The position numbers and the translations under genes were made by a program. From an uncultured Pelagibacteraceae bacterium (GTDB lineage: Bacteria; Pseudomonadota; Alphaproteobacteria; Pelagibacterales; Pelagibacteraceae): DNA of 54,062 bases. Every line of letters starts with the position of its first letter. The first letter of the stretch is position 1. Below, piece after piece: positions 8,577 to 16,836 of this stretch. The stretch lies in the NCBI GenBank assembly GCA_902613915.1, contig CACMJB010000007.1, positions 1 to 54,062 of the forward strand. The letters are read 5' to 3'. Below the pieces are notes generated by a model. It was not told the origin of the DNA. It did no database searches and was given only the letters and a program-made list of their open reading frames with translations.

Positions 8577-9743
8577 ATGGAAATTCCAAAAAGTTTTTTA
8601 GGTTACAAAAGAGAAAATGGAAGAGCTGGAACAAGAAATCATGTAATTATTCTTCCAGTTGATGATATTTCAAATGCTTGTGCTGAGGCCGTAGCAAATA
8701 ATATTAAAGGAACAATAGCATTACCTCATTCTTATGGGAGACTACAGTTTGGTGCAGATCTAGAATTACATTTTAGAACTATGATTGGTACAGGCAGAAA
8801 TCCAAACGTTGCTGCAGTTATCGTTATTGGAATTGAACCTAAATGGACAAAAAAAATTGTTGATGGAATTGCAGAAACTGGAAAACCAGTTGAAGGTTTT
8901 CATATTGAAAGAAGTGGAGATATACAAACAATAATGAAAGCATCAAAAAAAGCACAAGAATTTTCTATGTGGGCGTCTGAAAAACAAAGAGAAGAATGTC
9001 CACTAAGTGACTTATGGATATCAGTTAAATGTGGTGAATCAGACACAACATCTGGATTAGCTTCTAATCCGACCGTTGGAAATTTAATGGATAAGCTAGA
9101 ACCATTAGGTGTTCATTTATGTTTTGGAGAAACATCGGAATTAACTGGTGCAGAACAAGTTTGTGCCAAAAGAGGAGCTACTCCAGAAGCTCAAAAAAAA
9201 TTCATGAAAACTTGGAGTGATTACAACGATTTTATTTTAAAAGAAGCAACTGACGACTTGTCAGAAAGTCAACCTACAGCGGGTAATATAGCAGGTGGAC
9301 TAACTACAATCGAAGAAAAAGCTTTTGGAAATTTTCAAAAGATAGGCTCTAGAAAATTTATTGATGTTTTAGAACCTGCTGAAGAACCAAAAAAAGGTAA
9401 GGGTTTGTATTTTATGGATACTTCATCTGCAGCAGCAGAATGTGTAACTTTACAAGCAGCAGGTGGATTTAATATTCATCTTTTTCCAACAGGCCAAGGA
9501 AATATAATTGGCAATCCAATAGAACCGGTTGTTAAACTTACGGCTAATCCTTTGACAGCTAAATTAATGAGTGAACATGTCGATTGTGATGTTTCAAAAA
9601 TTTTATCAAGAGAAATGAATTTAGATCAAGCCGGTGACAAACTTATTGAAACAACGCTAAAAGTAGCTAATGGAAGATTAACTTGTGCTGAAGCTTTAGG
9701 TCACAGAGAGTTTGTTATGACTAAGCTTTATCGAAGTGCATAA
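8577..9743 (+). CDS. suyB: Sulfolactate sulfo-lyase beta subunit (UxaA C-terminal family)
   Basis: 388 aa, the length expected for SuyB and for split UxaA-type dehydratases. It starts with [17 protein letters not shown], a family signature, and carries [18 protein letters not shown] at residues 151-168, where the Cys is a likely iron or iron-sulfur ligand; CGESDTT matches what I recall of SuyB, whereas UxaA proteins more often read CGGSD. Reaction: 3-sulfolactate to pyruvate plus sulfite, with SuyA. It lies 7 bases after suyA and overlaps the HIT gene by one base. Alternative: an altronate or galactarate dehydratase relative. Confidence 0.78.
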   Translation: MEIPKSFLGYKRENGRAGTRNHVIILPVDDISNACAEAVANNIKGTIALPHSYGRLQFGADLELHFRTMIGTGRNPNVAAVIVIGIEPKWTKKIVDGIAETGKPVEGFHIERSGDIQTIMKASKKAQEFSMWASEKQREECPLSDLWISVKCGESDTTSGLASNPTVGNLMDKLEPLGVHLCFGETSELTGAEQVCAKRGATPEAQKKFMKTWSDYNDFILKEATDDLSESQPTAGNIAGGLTTIEEKAFGNFQKIGSRKFIDVLEPAEEPKKGKGLYFMDTSSAAAECVTLQAAGGFNIHLFPTGQGNIIGNPIEPVVKLTANPLTAKLMSEHVDCDVSKILSREMNLDQAGDKLIETTLKVANGRLTCAEALGHREFVMTKLYRSA

Positions 9744-10141
9744 TGTCTTCACACACTGAAGACTGTATTTTTTGTAGTAAAACTAATTGTAAAGTTATCT
9801 CATCAACTAAATATTTTTTTATAATAAGAGATACAGCTTACCCTGTCACAAAACATCATACTCTGATTATTACCAATAGGCATGTAGATGATTTTTTTGA
9901 TTTAACTAAAGATGAAATGAGTGATTTAGATAAAGTTTTAAAAAAACAAAAAAAAGAATTGAAAAATTTAGATAAAGATATAAGTGCTTTTAATGTTGGC
10001 GTTAATATAGGTAAAGACGCTGGTCAATCAATAATGCACTGTCATATTCATTTAATTCCAAGAAGAAAAGGAGATGTAGAGGATCCTAGGGGTGGTGTGA
10101 GAGGTGTAATACCTGAAAAACAAAAATACAAAAGAAAATAA
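9743..10141 (+). CDS. HIT-family nucleotide hydrolase/transferase
   Basis: 132 aa. The histidine triad is MHCHIHLIPRRKGD with His99, His101 and His103; an upstream Cys pair (CIFC, residues 8-11) and HHTLIITNRHVDDFFDL are typical of the HIT fold. These enzymes hydrolyse nucleoside phosphoramidates, dinucleoside polyphosphates or adenylylated compounds by an AMP-His intermediate; some HIT proteins hydrolyse adenosine 5'-phosphosulfate. Its start overlaps the suyB stop (TAATG), so it is translated with suyAB. It may act on APS made by AprBA nearby (inference). It is convergent with tauE, directly abutting. Confidence 0.88.
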   Translation: MSSHTEDCIFCSKTNCKVISSTKYFFIIRDTAYPVTKHHTLIITNRHVDDFFDLTKDEMSDLDKVLKKQKKELKNLDKDISAFNVGVNIGKDAGQSIMHCHIHLIPRRKGDVEDPRGGVRGVIPEKQKYKRK

Positions 10142-11245
10142 TTATTTTACCGGGAATTTGACTTCTTCTTGCTTTGGTTTTTTATGTCTTAAATCATGAA
10201 CAATTTTTCTAATCCATGCCATTAATGCTCCAAGCGCAACTGCAAGGATTATTGCAAAGGCTCCATATAAGAAAGGTACATCATTAGACATTCTTACAAT
10301 AAATTCAGCGAAACTATTTAATTCTGGTGCTGTAACTTTACTTCCATTAAATTCTGTTTTGTTTCTAAAAAAAGTGTCATAGGCGATTGCTATAGCAACG
10401 GTAATCAAAAGCATTGCAAATAAAGATTTAAGCTCATTGCTATCTAAAAATTGACCAATTTTTTGACCTACTTGAACTCCAACAATTGAACCTAAAATTA
10501 AAGGAACTACAAGGAACAAATCGATTGTTCCGTAATTAAATGAATGTAAAATTGTTACTACGGCGCTTATGAAAACCGTTACAAATAAAGAAGTTCCAGG
10601 AATTAATTTTACAGGCATTCCAATAATATAAATCATTGCAGGTACCATTAAGAACGCGCCGCCTATTCCCATCATTGATGCAACAAAGCCAACAATAAGT
10701 CCTAATAAAATAGGAGTGAATGCACTTTCATACAATCTAGACTTATTAAATCTCATTCTTAATGGAAGACCTTGTAACCAATTATGCTCGTGTAATTTTT
10801 TTTTTATATTTATTTTAGATTTTAATCGGTTTCTTTCTTTTATGCCCTCAATCAACATTAAAGTTCCAACTATTGCTAAAAGATACATATACAACAAGGA
10901 GATTATTAAGCTTATTTTTCCGATTTCTGAAAAAAAAGTAAAAGTCATAATTCCTATAACAGTTCCAACTACTCCGCCAGAAACAATCATTAAACCCATT
11001 TTATAGTCTAAAGTTTTCTTATACCAATGGGTTAGAGAGCCAGATACTGATGTAGCAAGAATATTATTAACTTCATTTGGAACTGCATACACTGGGGGTA
11101 TTCCCATAAAAATTAAAAATGGTGTCATTAAGAATCCTCCTCCTACACCAAAAAGTCCCGATAAAACTCCAACAGCCAAACTTAAAAATAATAAAAGAAA
11201 AATATCAATATTTACTTGGGCGATGGGAAGATAAATATCTAGCAT
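10142..11245 (-). CDS. tauE: TauE/SafE-family sulfite/anion exporter
   Basis: 367 aa polytopic membrane protein with the two-repeat layout of the family. The first repeat starts GVLSGLFGVGGGFLMTPFLIFMGIPP (quoted across residues 25-50, key motif GVGGGFLMTP) and the second has GFVASMMGIGGAFLMVPAMIY. An Ala-rich last span ends near residue 350 before a basic, charged tail. TauE-like proteins export sulfite or sulfoacetate during sulfonate breakdown. It is the last gene of the minus-strand apr cluster, 39 bases after the 116-aa gene, which supports a sulfite-export role. The longer periplasmic and cytosolic loops are usual for marine homologs. Confidence 0.87.
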   Translation of the reverse strand: MLDIYLPIAQVNIDIFLLLFLSLAVGVLSGLFGVGGGFLMTPFLIFMGIPPVYAVPNEVNNILATSVSGSLTHWYKKTLDYKMGLMIVSGGVVGTVIGIMTFTFFSEIGKISLIISLLYMYLLAIVGTLMLIEGIKERNRLKSKINIKKKLHEHNWLQGLPLRMRFNKSRLYESAFTPILLGLIVGFVASMMGIGGAFLMVPAMIYIIGMPVKLIPGTSLFVTVFISAVVTILHSFNYGTIDLFLVVPLILGSIVGVQVGQKIGQFLDSNELKSLFAMLLITVAIAIAYDTFFRNKTEFNGSKVTAPELNSFAEFIVRMSNDVPFLYGAFAIILAVALGALMAWIRKIVHDLRHKKPKQEEVKFPVK

Positions 11246-11284
11246 TAATATCAGCAGTATGCCTGAAACATTAAGTTGTCAATA

Positions 11285-11635
11285 TTAATATATTGTAGCT
11301 CCAAAGACTTTTATCAGATTGCCTTCTATGCCTAAGACCAATCTTCCTAAAAATTCACCAGGAACTGTATTACTTTCTTGTTTATATAAAACAGTTATGA
11401 AACCGTCTCTTTTAATGCAGCCAAGAAATCCTGGATTATCTTTTAAACTTGTGAGTAATTTATTATTTGCCCATTGTTTGCCTAGTTCTACTTCATTTGC
11501 TCCATAAAGCATTTGAGATGAAAAATCTTTAGTAAAACTTCCATAATCTTTATTATTGGATGATCTGATTAAATTTTCCCAAATAGGATTTGCGATTTTG
11601 ACGATTTCCTCGTCAGTTTTTTCTAATAAATTCAT
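11285..11635 (-). CDS. Uncharacterised 116-aa protein of the apr cluster
   Basis: I do not recognise a named family. The protein is soluble, with no signal peptide or membrane span. An N-terminal helical half (EEIVKIANPIWENLIRSSNNKDY) is followed by predicted beta strands (FLGCIKRDGFITVLYK, GEFLGRLVLGIEGNLIKVFGATIY), a helix-then-sheet order compatible with an NTF2/SnoaL-like cone fold. It lies 6 bases after aprA and 39 before tauE on the same strand, so it is part of the APS reductase operon. It may be an accessory factor; no catalytic residues can be named. Confidence 0.7.
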   Translation of the reverse strand: MNLLEKTDEEIVKIANPIWENLIRSSNNKDYGSFTKDFSSQMLYGANEVELGKQWANNKLLTSLKDNPGFLGCIKRDGFITVLYKQESNTVPGEFLGRLVLGIEGNLIKVFGATIY

Positions 11636-11641
11636 TAATGA

Positions 11642-13501
11642 TTAAGAGGCTTTCTTTTCTTTTTCGTCGCCAACAATGTGGTACACAGGCATTTTTTCCA
11701 AACTAAACTTACCTGTCTTTGGATCTCTTCTTGAAACTGTTAAACAATGCCAATTTTCATCATCTAATTTTAGTTTATCACCTCTGTAATAATAGCCCGG
11801 CCAACGTGTTTCTTCTCTAAATAAAGTATGCTCAGTTACGCACTGTGATGTTAGCGTTCTATGTTTTAACTCCCATGCTCTCATTAATTGGTGATAGTCT
11901 TCAGCACCAACGTGCTCAAGGTCTTCTTGTAACCAATCTAATAGTTCTAAACCTTTTTTAAGTAAATTATCATTCGTCATGTAATTAGCAGTTATACCAC
12001 CAACATATTCGTCCATAATTTTTTGTAATCTTTGTAAACCTTGAATTGGTGAGATATAGCTTGGAGATACAGTGCCTCCAGTTATTTCATTTCTATTTAC
12101 TGTATAATTATCAAGAGGTTTGTAAATAATTTCTCTAAATTCATCACACTGTTTGTCAGAAACTTTTAGATCTGCTGCTTTTTGATCTTCAATATATTTT
12201 ACTGCTGCTTTAGCTGCTAATCTGCCTTCTGTGAAAGATCCTGAAGAAAATTTATGTGCGCTTCCTCCAACAGTATCACCTGCTCCAAATAAACCATCAA
12301 CTGTTGTCATTCTGTTATAACCCCAGAAATATTCTTTAGGAGCAATATCCTCTGGACCGCTAACCCATGCACCAGAACATGTAGCATGTGAGCCCATTAC
12401 ATATGGTTCAGAAGTTGTTAATTCAGGATTAGTGTATTTTGGATCAATATTTTGAGAAGCCCAAACCACAGCTTGACCTACTGTCATACCTAAAAAGTTC
12501 TCCCAACCAACTGTTTCTAAATGAGGGTCTTGAAAAGCTTCTTTTGTTACCATGTGGATTGGTCCACCGCCTGCCATCACTTCTTGGATGAATGCGTGAT
12601 TTCTTAAACATGTAGGAACTGGATGATGGTCAATGTATTCACCAACTAATTTTTTAGTTTGGTCATACCATTTCTTTTCATAGTTTTCACCGTTAGCATT
12701 TTGAGTATAAGTTTTTAAATGTAAGAAATATGCTCCCACAGGACCATATCCATCTTTAAATCTGCATAACACAATTCTGTTTTCCATTTGTGTCATCTTA
12801 GCTCCAGCTGCAATAGGTAAAGCATATGCAGAGCCATTACTCCATGGAGCGTACCAAGTTCTGCCCATTCCTTCACCAACAGCTCTAGGTTTAAAAATAT
12901 GAGAAGCACCACCAGCTGCTACAATTACAGTTTTTGCTCTGAACACGTGATAATCACCTGTTCGCATATTAAATCCAACTGCACCTCCAACTCTGTTTTC
13001 TTTATTCTCATCCATCAATAAATGAGTAATCATTATTCTGTTATAAATTTTATCTGCAGATTTTTTAGCCGCTTCAGCAACAATAGGTTTATAGCTCTCT
13101 CCATGTATCATGATTTGCCATTTACCTTCTCTTTGATATCTTCCTGTTTTTTTATCTTTCATCATTGGAAGACCCCATTCATCAAACATATGAACTGTAG
13201 AGTCCACGTGTCTAGCCATATCGTAACCTAAATCTTCTCTCACAAGACCCATTAAATCATTTCTTGCATACCTTACATGATCCTCAGGCTGATTTTCATT
13301 CCATCTCATTCCCATGTAACAGTTAATAGCGTAAAGACCTTGAGCTACAGCTCCACTTCTATCGATGTTTGCTTTTTCAACGCAAATAATTTTAAGATCT
13401 CTTCCCCAGTGTCTAGCTTCAAAAGTTGCACCTGTGCCTGCCATACCTCCACCAACAACTAAAATATCACAATTTTCTTGTACTGTTTTATTTTTTGGCA
13501 T
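11642..13501 (-). CDS. aprA: Adenylylsulfate reductase, alpha (FAD) subunit
   Basis: 619 aa, normal AprA length. AprBA interconverts sulfite plus AMP and APS; in heterotrophs of this type it is taken to run toward sulfite oxidation. Seen: N-terminal FAD-binding VVGGGMAGTGATFEARHWG (residues 15-33), EKANIDRSGAVAQGLYAIN, the conserved NRIVLCRFKDGYGPVGAYFLHLKT substrate region (key residues R and GYGPVGA), GDTVGGSAHKFSSGSFTEGR, and the late helical domain ending in RWPGYYYRGDKLKLDDENWHC. The start overlaps the aprB stop by one base. This is one of the surest calls in the window. Confidence 0.97.
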   Translation of the reverse strand: MPKNKTVQENCDILVVGGGMAGTGATFEARHWGRDLKIICVEKANIDRSGAVAQGLYAINCYMGMRWNENQPEDHVRYARNDLMGLVREDLGYDMARHVDSTVHMFDEWGLPMMKDKKTGRYQREGKWQIMIHGESYKPIVAEAAKKSADKIYNRIMITHLLMDENKENRVGGAVGFNMRTGDYHVFRAKTVIVAAGGASHIFKPRAVGEGMGRTWYAPWSNGSAYALPIAAGAKMTQMENRIVLCRFKDGYGPVGAYFLHLKTYTQNANGENYEKKWYDQTKKLVGEYIDHHPVPTCLRNHAFIQEVMAGGGPIHMVTKEAFQDPHLETVGWENFLGMTVGQAVVWASQNIDPKYTNPELTTSEPYVMGSHATCSGAWVSGPEDIAPKEYFWGYNRMTTVDGLFGAGDTVGGSAHKFSSGSFTEGRLAAKAAVKYIEDQKAADLKVSDKQCDEFREIIYKPLDNYTVNRNEITGGTVSPSYISPIQGLQRLQKIMDEYVGGITANYMTNDNLLKKGLELLDWLQEDLEHVGAEDYHQLMRAWELKHRTLTSQCVTEHTLFREETRWPGYYYRGDKLKLDDENWHCLTVSRRDPKTGKFSLEKMPVYHIVGDEKEKKAS

Positions 13502-13971
13502 TAGTAGTAAACACCTTTTTTGAATGAGTCTTTGCTTATTGTAGGTAAGTCTTTTTTTGTATCTAAACCTTCGGGCTCAGAGTATAAAACTTGAGAATTC
13601 ATTTCTCCTTGTCTTGGTTTGTCACCTTCAGCTAGTTTTGGAATAAATTTACCCCAAGGCTTTGTAGTGATTGGAGAAACAAAGTTTTTTTCTGTTCCGT
13701 TTCTAAACTTAATCTTCCATGAGATAGTACCTTTTTCTTCTTCTCTTCTTACTCTAACGCTATGACCCATCGGTGCAAAGTCTGCATAACCTCTTACATC
13801 AATGGCATGGTTAGGACATGCTTTTACACATGAATAACATTCCCAGCAAAAATTTGGTTCAATATTTTTGGCTCTTCTAATTGTCTCATCAATATGCATG
13901 ATGTCTGATGGACATATGTCAACACAGTGACCACAGCCATCGCATCTTGTCATGTAAACGAATGTTGACAT
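13501..13971 (-). CDS. aprB: Adenylylsulfate reductase, beta (iron-sulfur) subunit
   Basis: 156 aa electron-transfer partner of AprA. Two [4Fe-4S] motifs are visible: CDGCGHCVDICPSDIMHID (from residue 10) and CWECYSCVKACPNHAIDV (from about 42). The C-terminal half, with FAPMGHSVRVRREEEKGT and the KPWGKFIP segment, is the AprA-embracing tail of the family. A strong ribosome site (AAAGGAG) precedes the ATG, and the 70-base gap to aprM holds AT-rich sequence that could contain an internal promoter. Confidence 0.96.
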   Translation of the reverse strand: MSTFVYMTRCDGCGHCVDICPSDIMHIDETIRRAKNIEPNFCWECYSCVKACPNHAIDVRGYADFAPMGHSVRVRREEEKGTISWKIKFRNGTEKNFVSPITTKPWGKFIPKLAEGDKPRQGEMNSQVLYSEPEGLDTKKDLPTISKDSFKKGVYY

Positions 13972-14041
13972 TAATTAATCTCCTTTAAAAGAATTTGTAT
14001 ATTACGATTTATATTTATACCAGTTTTTAATTTCATGTATC

Positions 14042-14836
14042 TTAATAATGCTTTGGTTGTTCTCTTTTAATACCAAGCCCAAATTGTTTTGGTGCATCTG
14101 CTGGTGGTGGCAAATTGTCCCTTGAGCCATCTGCTTCTGCTAAATTTTTTTGTATTGCTGCTCCAGGTTTATAAAACATATGGGCGAATTTAGACCAATA
14201 TACTCCTCCAAATAAAACTAGATTAGCAAGAATGAATAAAACAAGAAACAAAAAGCTAAGACCAGTCATGCCAGAAAATTGTGTATATGACCATGCTAAT
14301 CCAAAAGTTGCACATGCTAATAATGCTAAAACAAATAAATCTGCTGTAATAATTCGGTACCAAGGATGTGCTTCAGCAGATACATCGACTCTTAAAAAAA
14401 ACCAAAACCAATAACCTCCAACACAAGTCATGATTGCTCCAACATGCCAAATAACTGGAATTAAAGATGGTGCTTGGACACCATTTGAATATTTAAATAC
14501 TAATATTGCAGAACCTATCCAAAATAAAATTGTCCCGTACATACCTAGCACGTGTGCTAGTCTTCTTTTGCCCATTCCTAATTCTGAAGTTGTAGCGATA
14601 TCATGAGCAACTGTTTGCAAAATAACTGCTGTTTTTTTTCCTACGCTTAACTCCTCTTTAGCCGATTTTTTTGCCTTTTGTGCATTTCTAAAAAAATAAA
14701 CTACATTTTTTTTATGCAGCATATCTAAACCAACTCCAACTACTATTAATAAAACCATTGCAACAACAAAGTATTGCATTACGTAAGCTGGGATCACGGT
14801 AGCTAATTCAGCAAAGGGATTATTATAAAACATCAT
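14042..14836 (-). CDS. aprM: APS-reductase-associated membrane protein AprM
   Basis: 264 aa with about six membrane spans. AprM replaces the Qmo complex in one group of sulfur oxidisers and in SAR11, and probably passes electrons from AprBA to the quinone pool. Seen: the first span YFVVAMVLLIVVGVGLDML, a cytoplasmic basic loop (KKNVVYFFRNAQKAKKS), histidines at or near membrane edges (QTVAHDIATTSELG, RLAHVLGMYGT, IWHVGAIMTC, EAHPWYR) that could bind haem, and a last span followed by a Pro-rich cytoplasmic tail (NLPPPADAPKQFGLG). The start is the first of two adjacent ATGs. Confidence 0.88.
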   Translation of the reverse strand: MMFYNNPFAELATVIPAYVMQYFVVAMVLLIVVGVGLDMLHKKNVVYFFRNAQKAKKSAKEELSVGKKTAVILQTVAHDIATTSELGMGKRRLAHVLGMYGTILFWIGSAILVFKYSNGVQAPSLIPVIWHVGAIMTCVGGYWFWFFLRVDVSAEAHPWYRIITADLFVLALLACATFGLAWSYTQFSGMTGLSFLFLVLFILANLVLFGGVYWSKFAHMFYKPGAAIQKNLAEADGSRDNLPPPADAPKQFGLGIKREQPKHY

Positions 14837-14885
14837 ATTTTGTATTATTTTGATTAATTAAGGTCAAGGTAGAAAGGGTCCAAAT

Positions 14886-15266
14886 CTATTTGAGTTTACC
14901 CTCTTTTCTCATCTGCTCACGTATTTTTGTAGCTGAAATTTGTTGAGTTTTTTCATCTAAAACAATTTCTTCAATTTTATAACCTACTCCTCGACCGTAA
15001 CAAATATTAGTAATGTTAGGAACTAAGGTTACTTGGATCCTATTTTTATAATCTTTTAGGGCTTCAAGTATATTTTTCTTTACAGTTTCAAAATCAAAAG
15101 GATTATCATCGACACCTTGTACATCTCTGACCATTATATTCACCTGACCAGTTTTTTTTAAAATCTCTTCAAATAATTTTTGATGTCCAGCGTGCCATGG
15201 TTGCCAACGACCCAACATCTGAGCTGTGGGATGTTTGTTATCCCACTTGTGATTATCATTTTTCAT
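14886..15266 (-). CDS. Small nucleotidyltransferase (HxGH/ISxTxIR, cytidylyltransferase-like fold)
   Basis: 126 aa. It carries GRWQPWHAGHQKLF (residues 19-32, HAGH at 25-28), GRGVGY (91-96) and QISATKIREQMR (109-120), the three core elements of the nucleotidylyltransferase superfamily that also includes NMN adenylyltransferase and ATP sulfurylase. It should transfer a nucleotidyl group from an NTP to a phosphate-type acceptor with release of pyrophosphate, or the reverse. It sits between the CADD-like gene (11-base gap) and aprM (49 bases), so a role with APS or AMP is possible. The substrate cannot be read from the sequence. Confidence 0.82.
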   Translation of the reverse strand: MKNDNHKWDNKHPTAQMLGRWQPWHAGHQKLFEEILKKTGQVNIMVRDVQGVDDNPFDFETVKKNILEALKDYKNRIQVTLVPNITNICYGRGVGYKIEEIVLDEKTQQISATKIREQMRKEGKLK

Positions 15267-15277
15267 TTAAAGTAGGT

Positions 15278-15943
15278 TTAAGCTGCTACTTGTAAATTAT
15301 GCTTAGCAGTCATACCGCTTAAAAAATTCCAAAGATATTTTGCCGTAGATAAAGCAGCTTTCTCTGCTTTTTTTTGCTCTTCTTTAGATAAACCGTCTAA
15401 TAATTTTTCACACTCTGCTCTATGATGAACATCAGCTGATTTATGAGCTTCAAAAAATTCTAAGCCTTTTTTTGAGCTACATTCATAGTGATTTTTCAAA
15501 CCTTGAATTTTTGTTTCTGCTATTTCAGGAATTTGTCTTTCATACGTATATAAAGAAGCTAAACCTTCGGCATATGATGCTCTTCCTTGTTTGAAAAAGT
15601 TATCAATCATATTTTTTGTAAAATCTTCTTGCTTAACTGTTTCAATCTTTTCTGGATCAGCACCCATTTCTGTTGCAAAATCTTTCCATAGTCTTGGGTG
15701 GTCTGCATCTTTATTTTCCTCGTCTTGAAGATTTTCTAAAAGAATTTTTCTTTTTTCGATATCTTCACATAAAGAATGTGTTGCGCTGATGTATCGTGGA
15801 AATGCTTTTACGTGCTGATAGTATTGTTCAGCGTAATCTTTGATAATCTCTCTTGTTAATTTTCCATCATTCCAAGATCTATAGAATGGGTGATTTAATA
15901 AGTGGTATTGGTCTAATTTTTTATTTAATTCTTTTGAAAACAT
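15278..15943 (-). CDS. CADD-like haem-oxygenase-fold protein, probable self-sacrificing pABA synthase
   Basis: 221 aa, helical PqqC/TenA-like fold. It aligns closely, from memory, with Chlamydia CADD, a dimetal enzyme that makes p-aminobenzoate from its own tyrosine. HPFYRSW (Tyr21) and DYAEQYYQHVKAFPRY (Tyr37) match CADD Tyr27 and Tyr43. The metal ligands Glu75, His82, Glu135, His167, Asp171 and His174 and Lys145 fall at the CADD spacing (DEENKDADHPRLW, YTYERQIPEIAETK, EAHKSADVHH). It is the first gene of the minus-strand apr cluster, with a good ribosome site (AAGGAGA). If active it supplies pABA for folate. Why it is linked to apr is unclear; a separate oxygen- or sulfur-related job is possible. 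Confidence 0.85.
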   Translation of the reverse strand: MFSKELNKKLDQYHLLNHPFYRSWNDGKLTREIIKDYAEQYYQHVKAFPRYISATHSLCEDIEKRKILLENLQDEENKDADHPRLWKDFATEMGADPEKIETVKQEDFTKNMIDNFFKQGRASYAEGLASLYTYERQIPEIAETKIQGLKNHYECSSKKGLEFFEAHKSADVHHRAECEKLLDGLSKEEQKKAEKAALSTAKYLWNFLSGMTAKHNLQVAA

Positions 15944-16040
15944 TTAATCTCCTTAGTTATTTAAAAGTTAATGTAAAAAGGTTTTGGTTTAAACAAAAAA
16001 ATATCCACAATTTTTAGTTGAAATCATTTAAATGTTCACG

Positions 16041-16061
16041 TTTTGATTCACTTTTGATTCA
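16041..16061. repeat. Tandem 10-base repeat TTTTGATTCA, 11-base period
   Basis: TTTTGATTCA occurs at 16041-16050 and again at 16052-16061, a period close to one helical turn. It lies in the 161-base divergent gap between the CADD-apr operon and the second TauE-like gene. The arrangement fits a direct-repeat operator. No regulator can be assigned. The rest of the gap is AT-rich and shows only the flanking ribosome sites. Confidence 0.45.
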
Positions 16062-16104
16062 TAATTAGACTCTATTTACAACCTTAAGGTGATATAAGCT
16101 TTTT

Positions 16105-16836
16105 GTGATTACAGACTCAATAATAGAATTAATAGTAATTGTTTTTTTAATTATCATTCAATCAATTTTTGGGGTTGGATTACTGTTATTTGGCACTCCT
16201 TCACTCCTAATCTTAGGACATGATTTTGCAAACACAATAAATATTCTAATGCCAGTGTCTATATCGATTAGCTTAATGCAATTTTTTAGGTCTAAAATTA
16301 GTGAGAGAAAGTTTATTCGAGAATATAATTTATTTTGTTTACCATTTTTAATTATATTTTTGTTTTTAGCATTAAAATTTAATTATATTTTAGATTTTAA
16401 ATTTTTAGTTGGATTGTTATTAGTTTTTTCTTCTATTTTAATTTTAAATAAGAGTAAATTTTCATCATTTCGAGAGATATTTTTTAAATTAAAAAAATTT
16501 GTATTAGTTGGTATAGGCTGTATTCACGGTCTAACAAATATGGGCGGGAGTTTTCTTGCAATATACTCAACATTGGTGAGCAGTAATAAGAAAGAATTAG
16601 CAAGGTATTATATTTGCTACGGATACTTGATTATGGGGGTATTTCAATACCTTATTGTTTTATTTTTTGATTATAAAAATTTAGAATTTAATAAATTATT
16701 TTATATTCTATTAGCTTTAATAATTTATTTTCCTGCTCAAAAATTATTCAAAAATATCAATGATAAAAAATTTTCAAAGTATATTAATATTATTGCCTTA
16801 CTTTATGGAATTAGTATCTTAATAACCTATTTTTAG
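16105..16836 (+). CDS. TauE/SafE-like membrane permease
   Basis: 243 aa, about eight spans, with the family's paired motifs: FGVGLLLFGTPSLLILGHD near residues 23-41 and GCIHGLTNMGGSFLAIYSTLV near 140-160, the positions where TauE proteins carry GxGGG-type sequences. Starts at GTG 16105, preceded by AAGGTGAT. It is shorter and more diverged than the exporter at 10142-11245. It is divergent from the apr cluster and convergent with the MFS gene (4-base overlap). Likely a small-anion exporter; sulfite is a guess from context. Confidence 0.75.
   Translation: MITDSIIELIVIVFLIIIQSIFGVGLLLFGTPSLLILGHDFANTINILMPVSISISLMQFFRSKISERKFIREYNLFCLPFLIIFLFLALKFNYILDFKFLVGLLLVFSSILILNKSKFSSFREIFFKLKKFVLVGIGCIHGLTNMGGSFLAIYSTLVSSNKKELARYYICYGYLIMGVFQYLIVLFFDYKNLEFNKLFYILLALIIYFPAQKLFKNINDKKFSKYINIIALLYGISILITYF

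Noticed and set aside
8282-9743. Altronate or galactarate dehydratase in place of SuyAB
   Set aside because: Not fully excluded, but the neighbouring xsc, aprBA and tauE genes and the CGESDTT motif favour sulfolactate lyase; no uronate genes are nearby.
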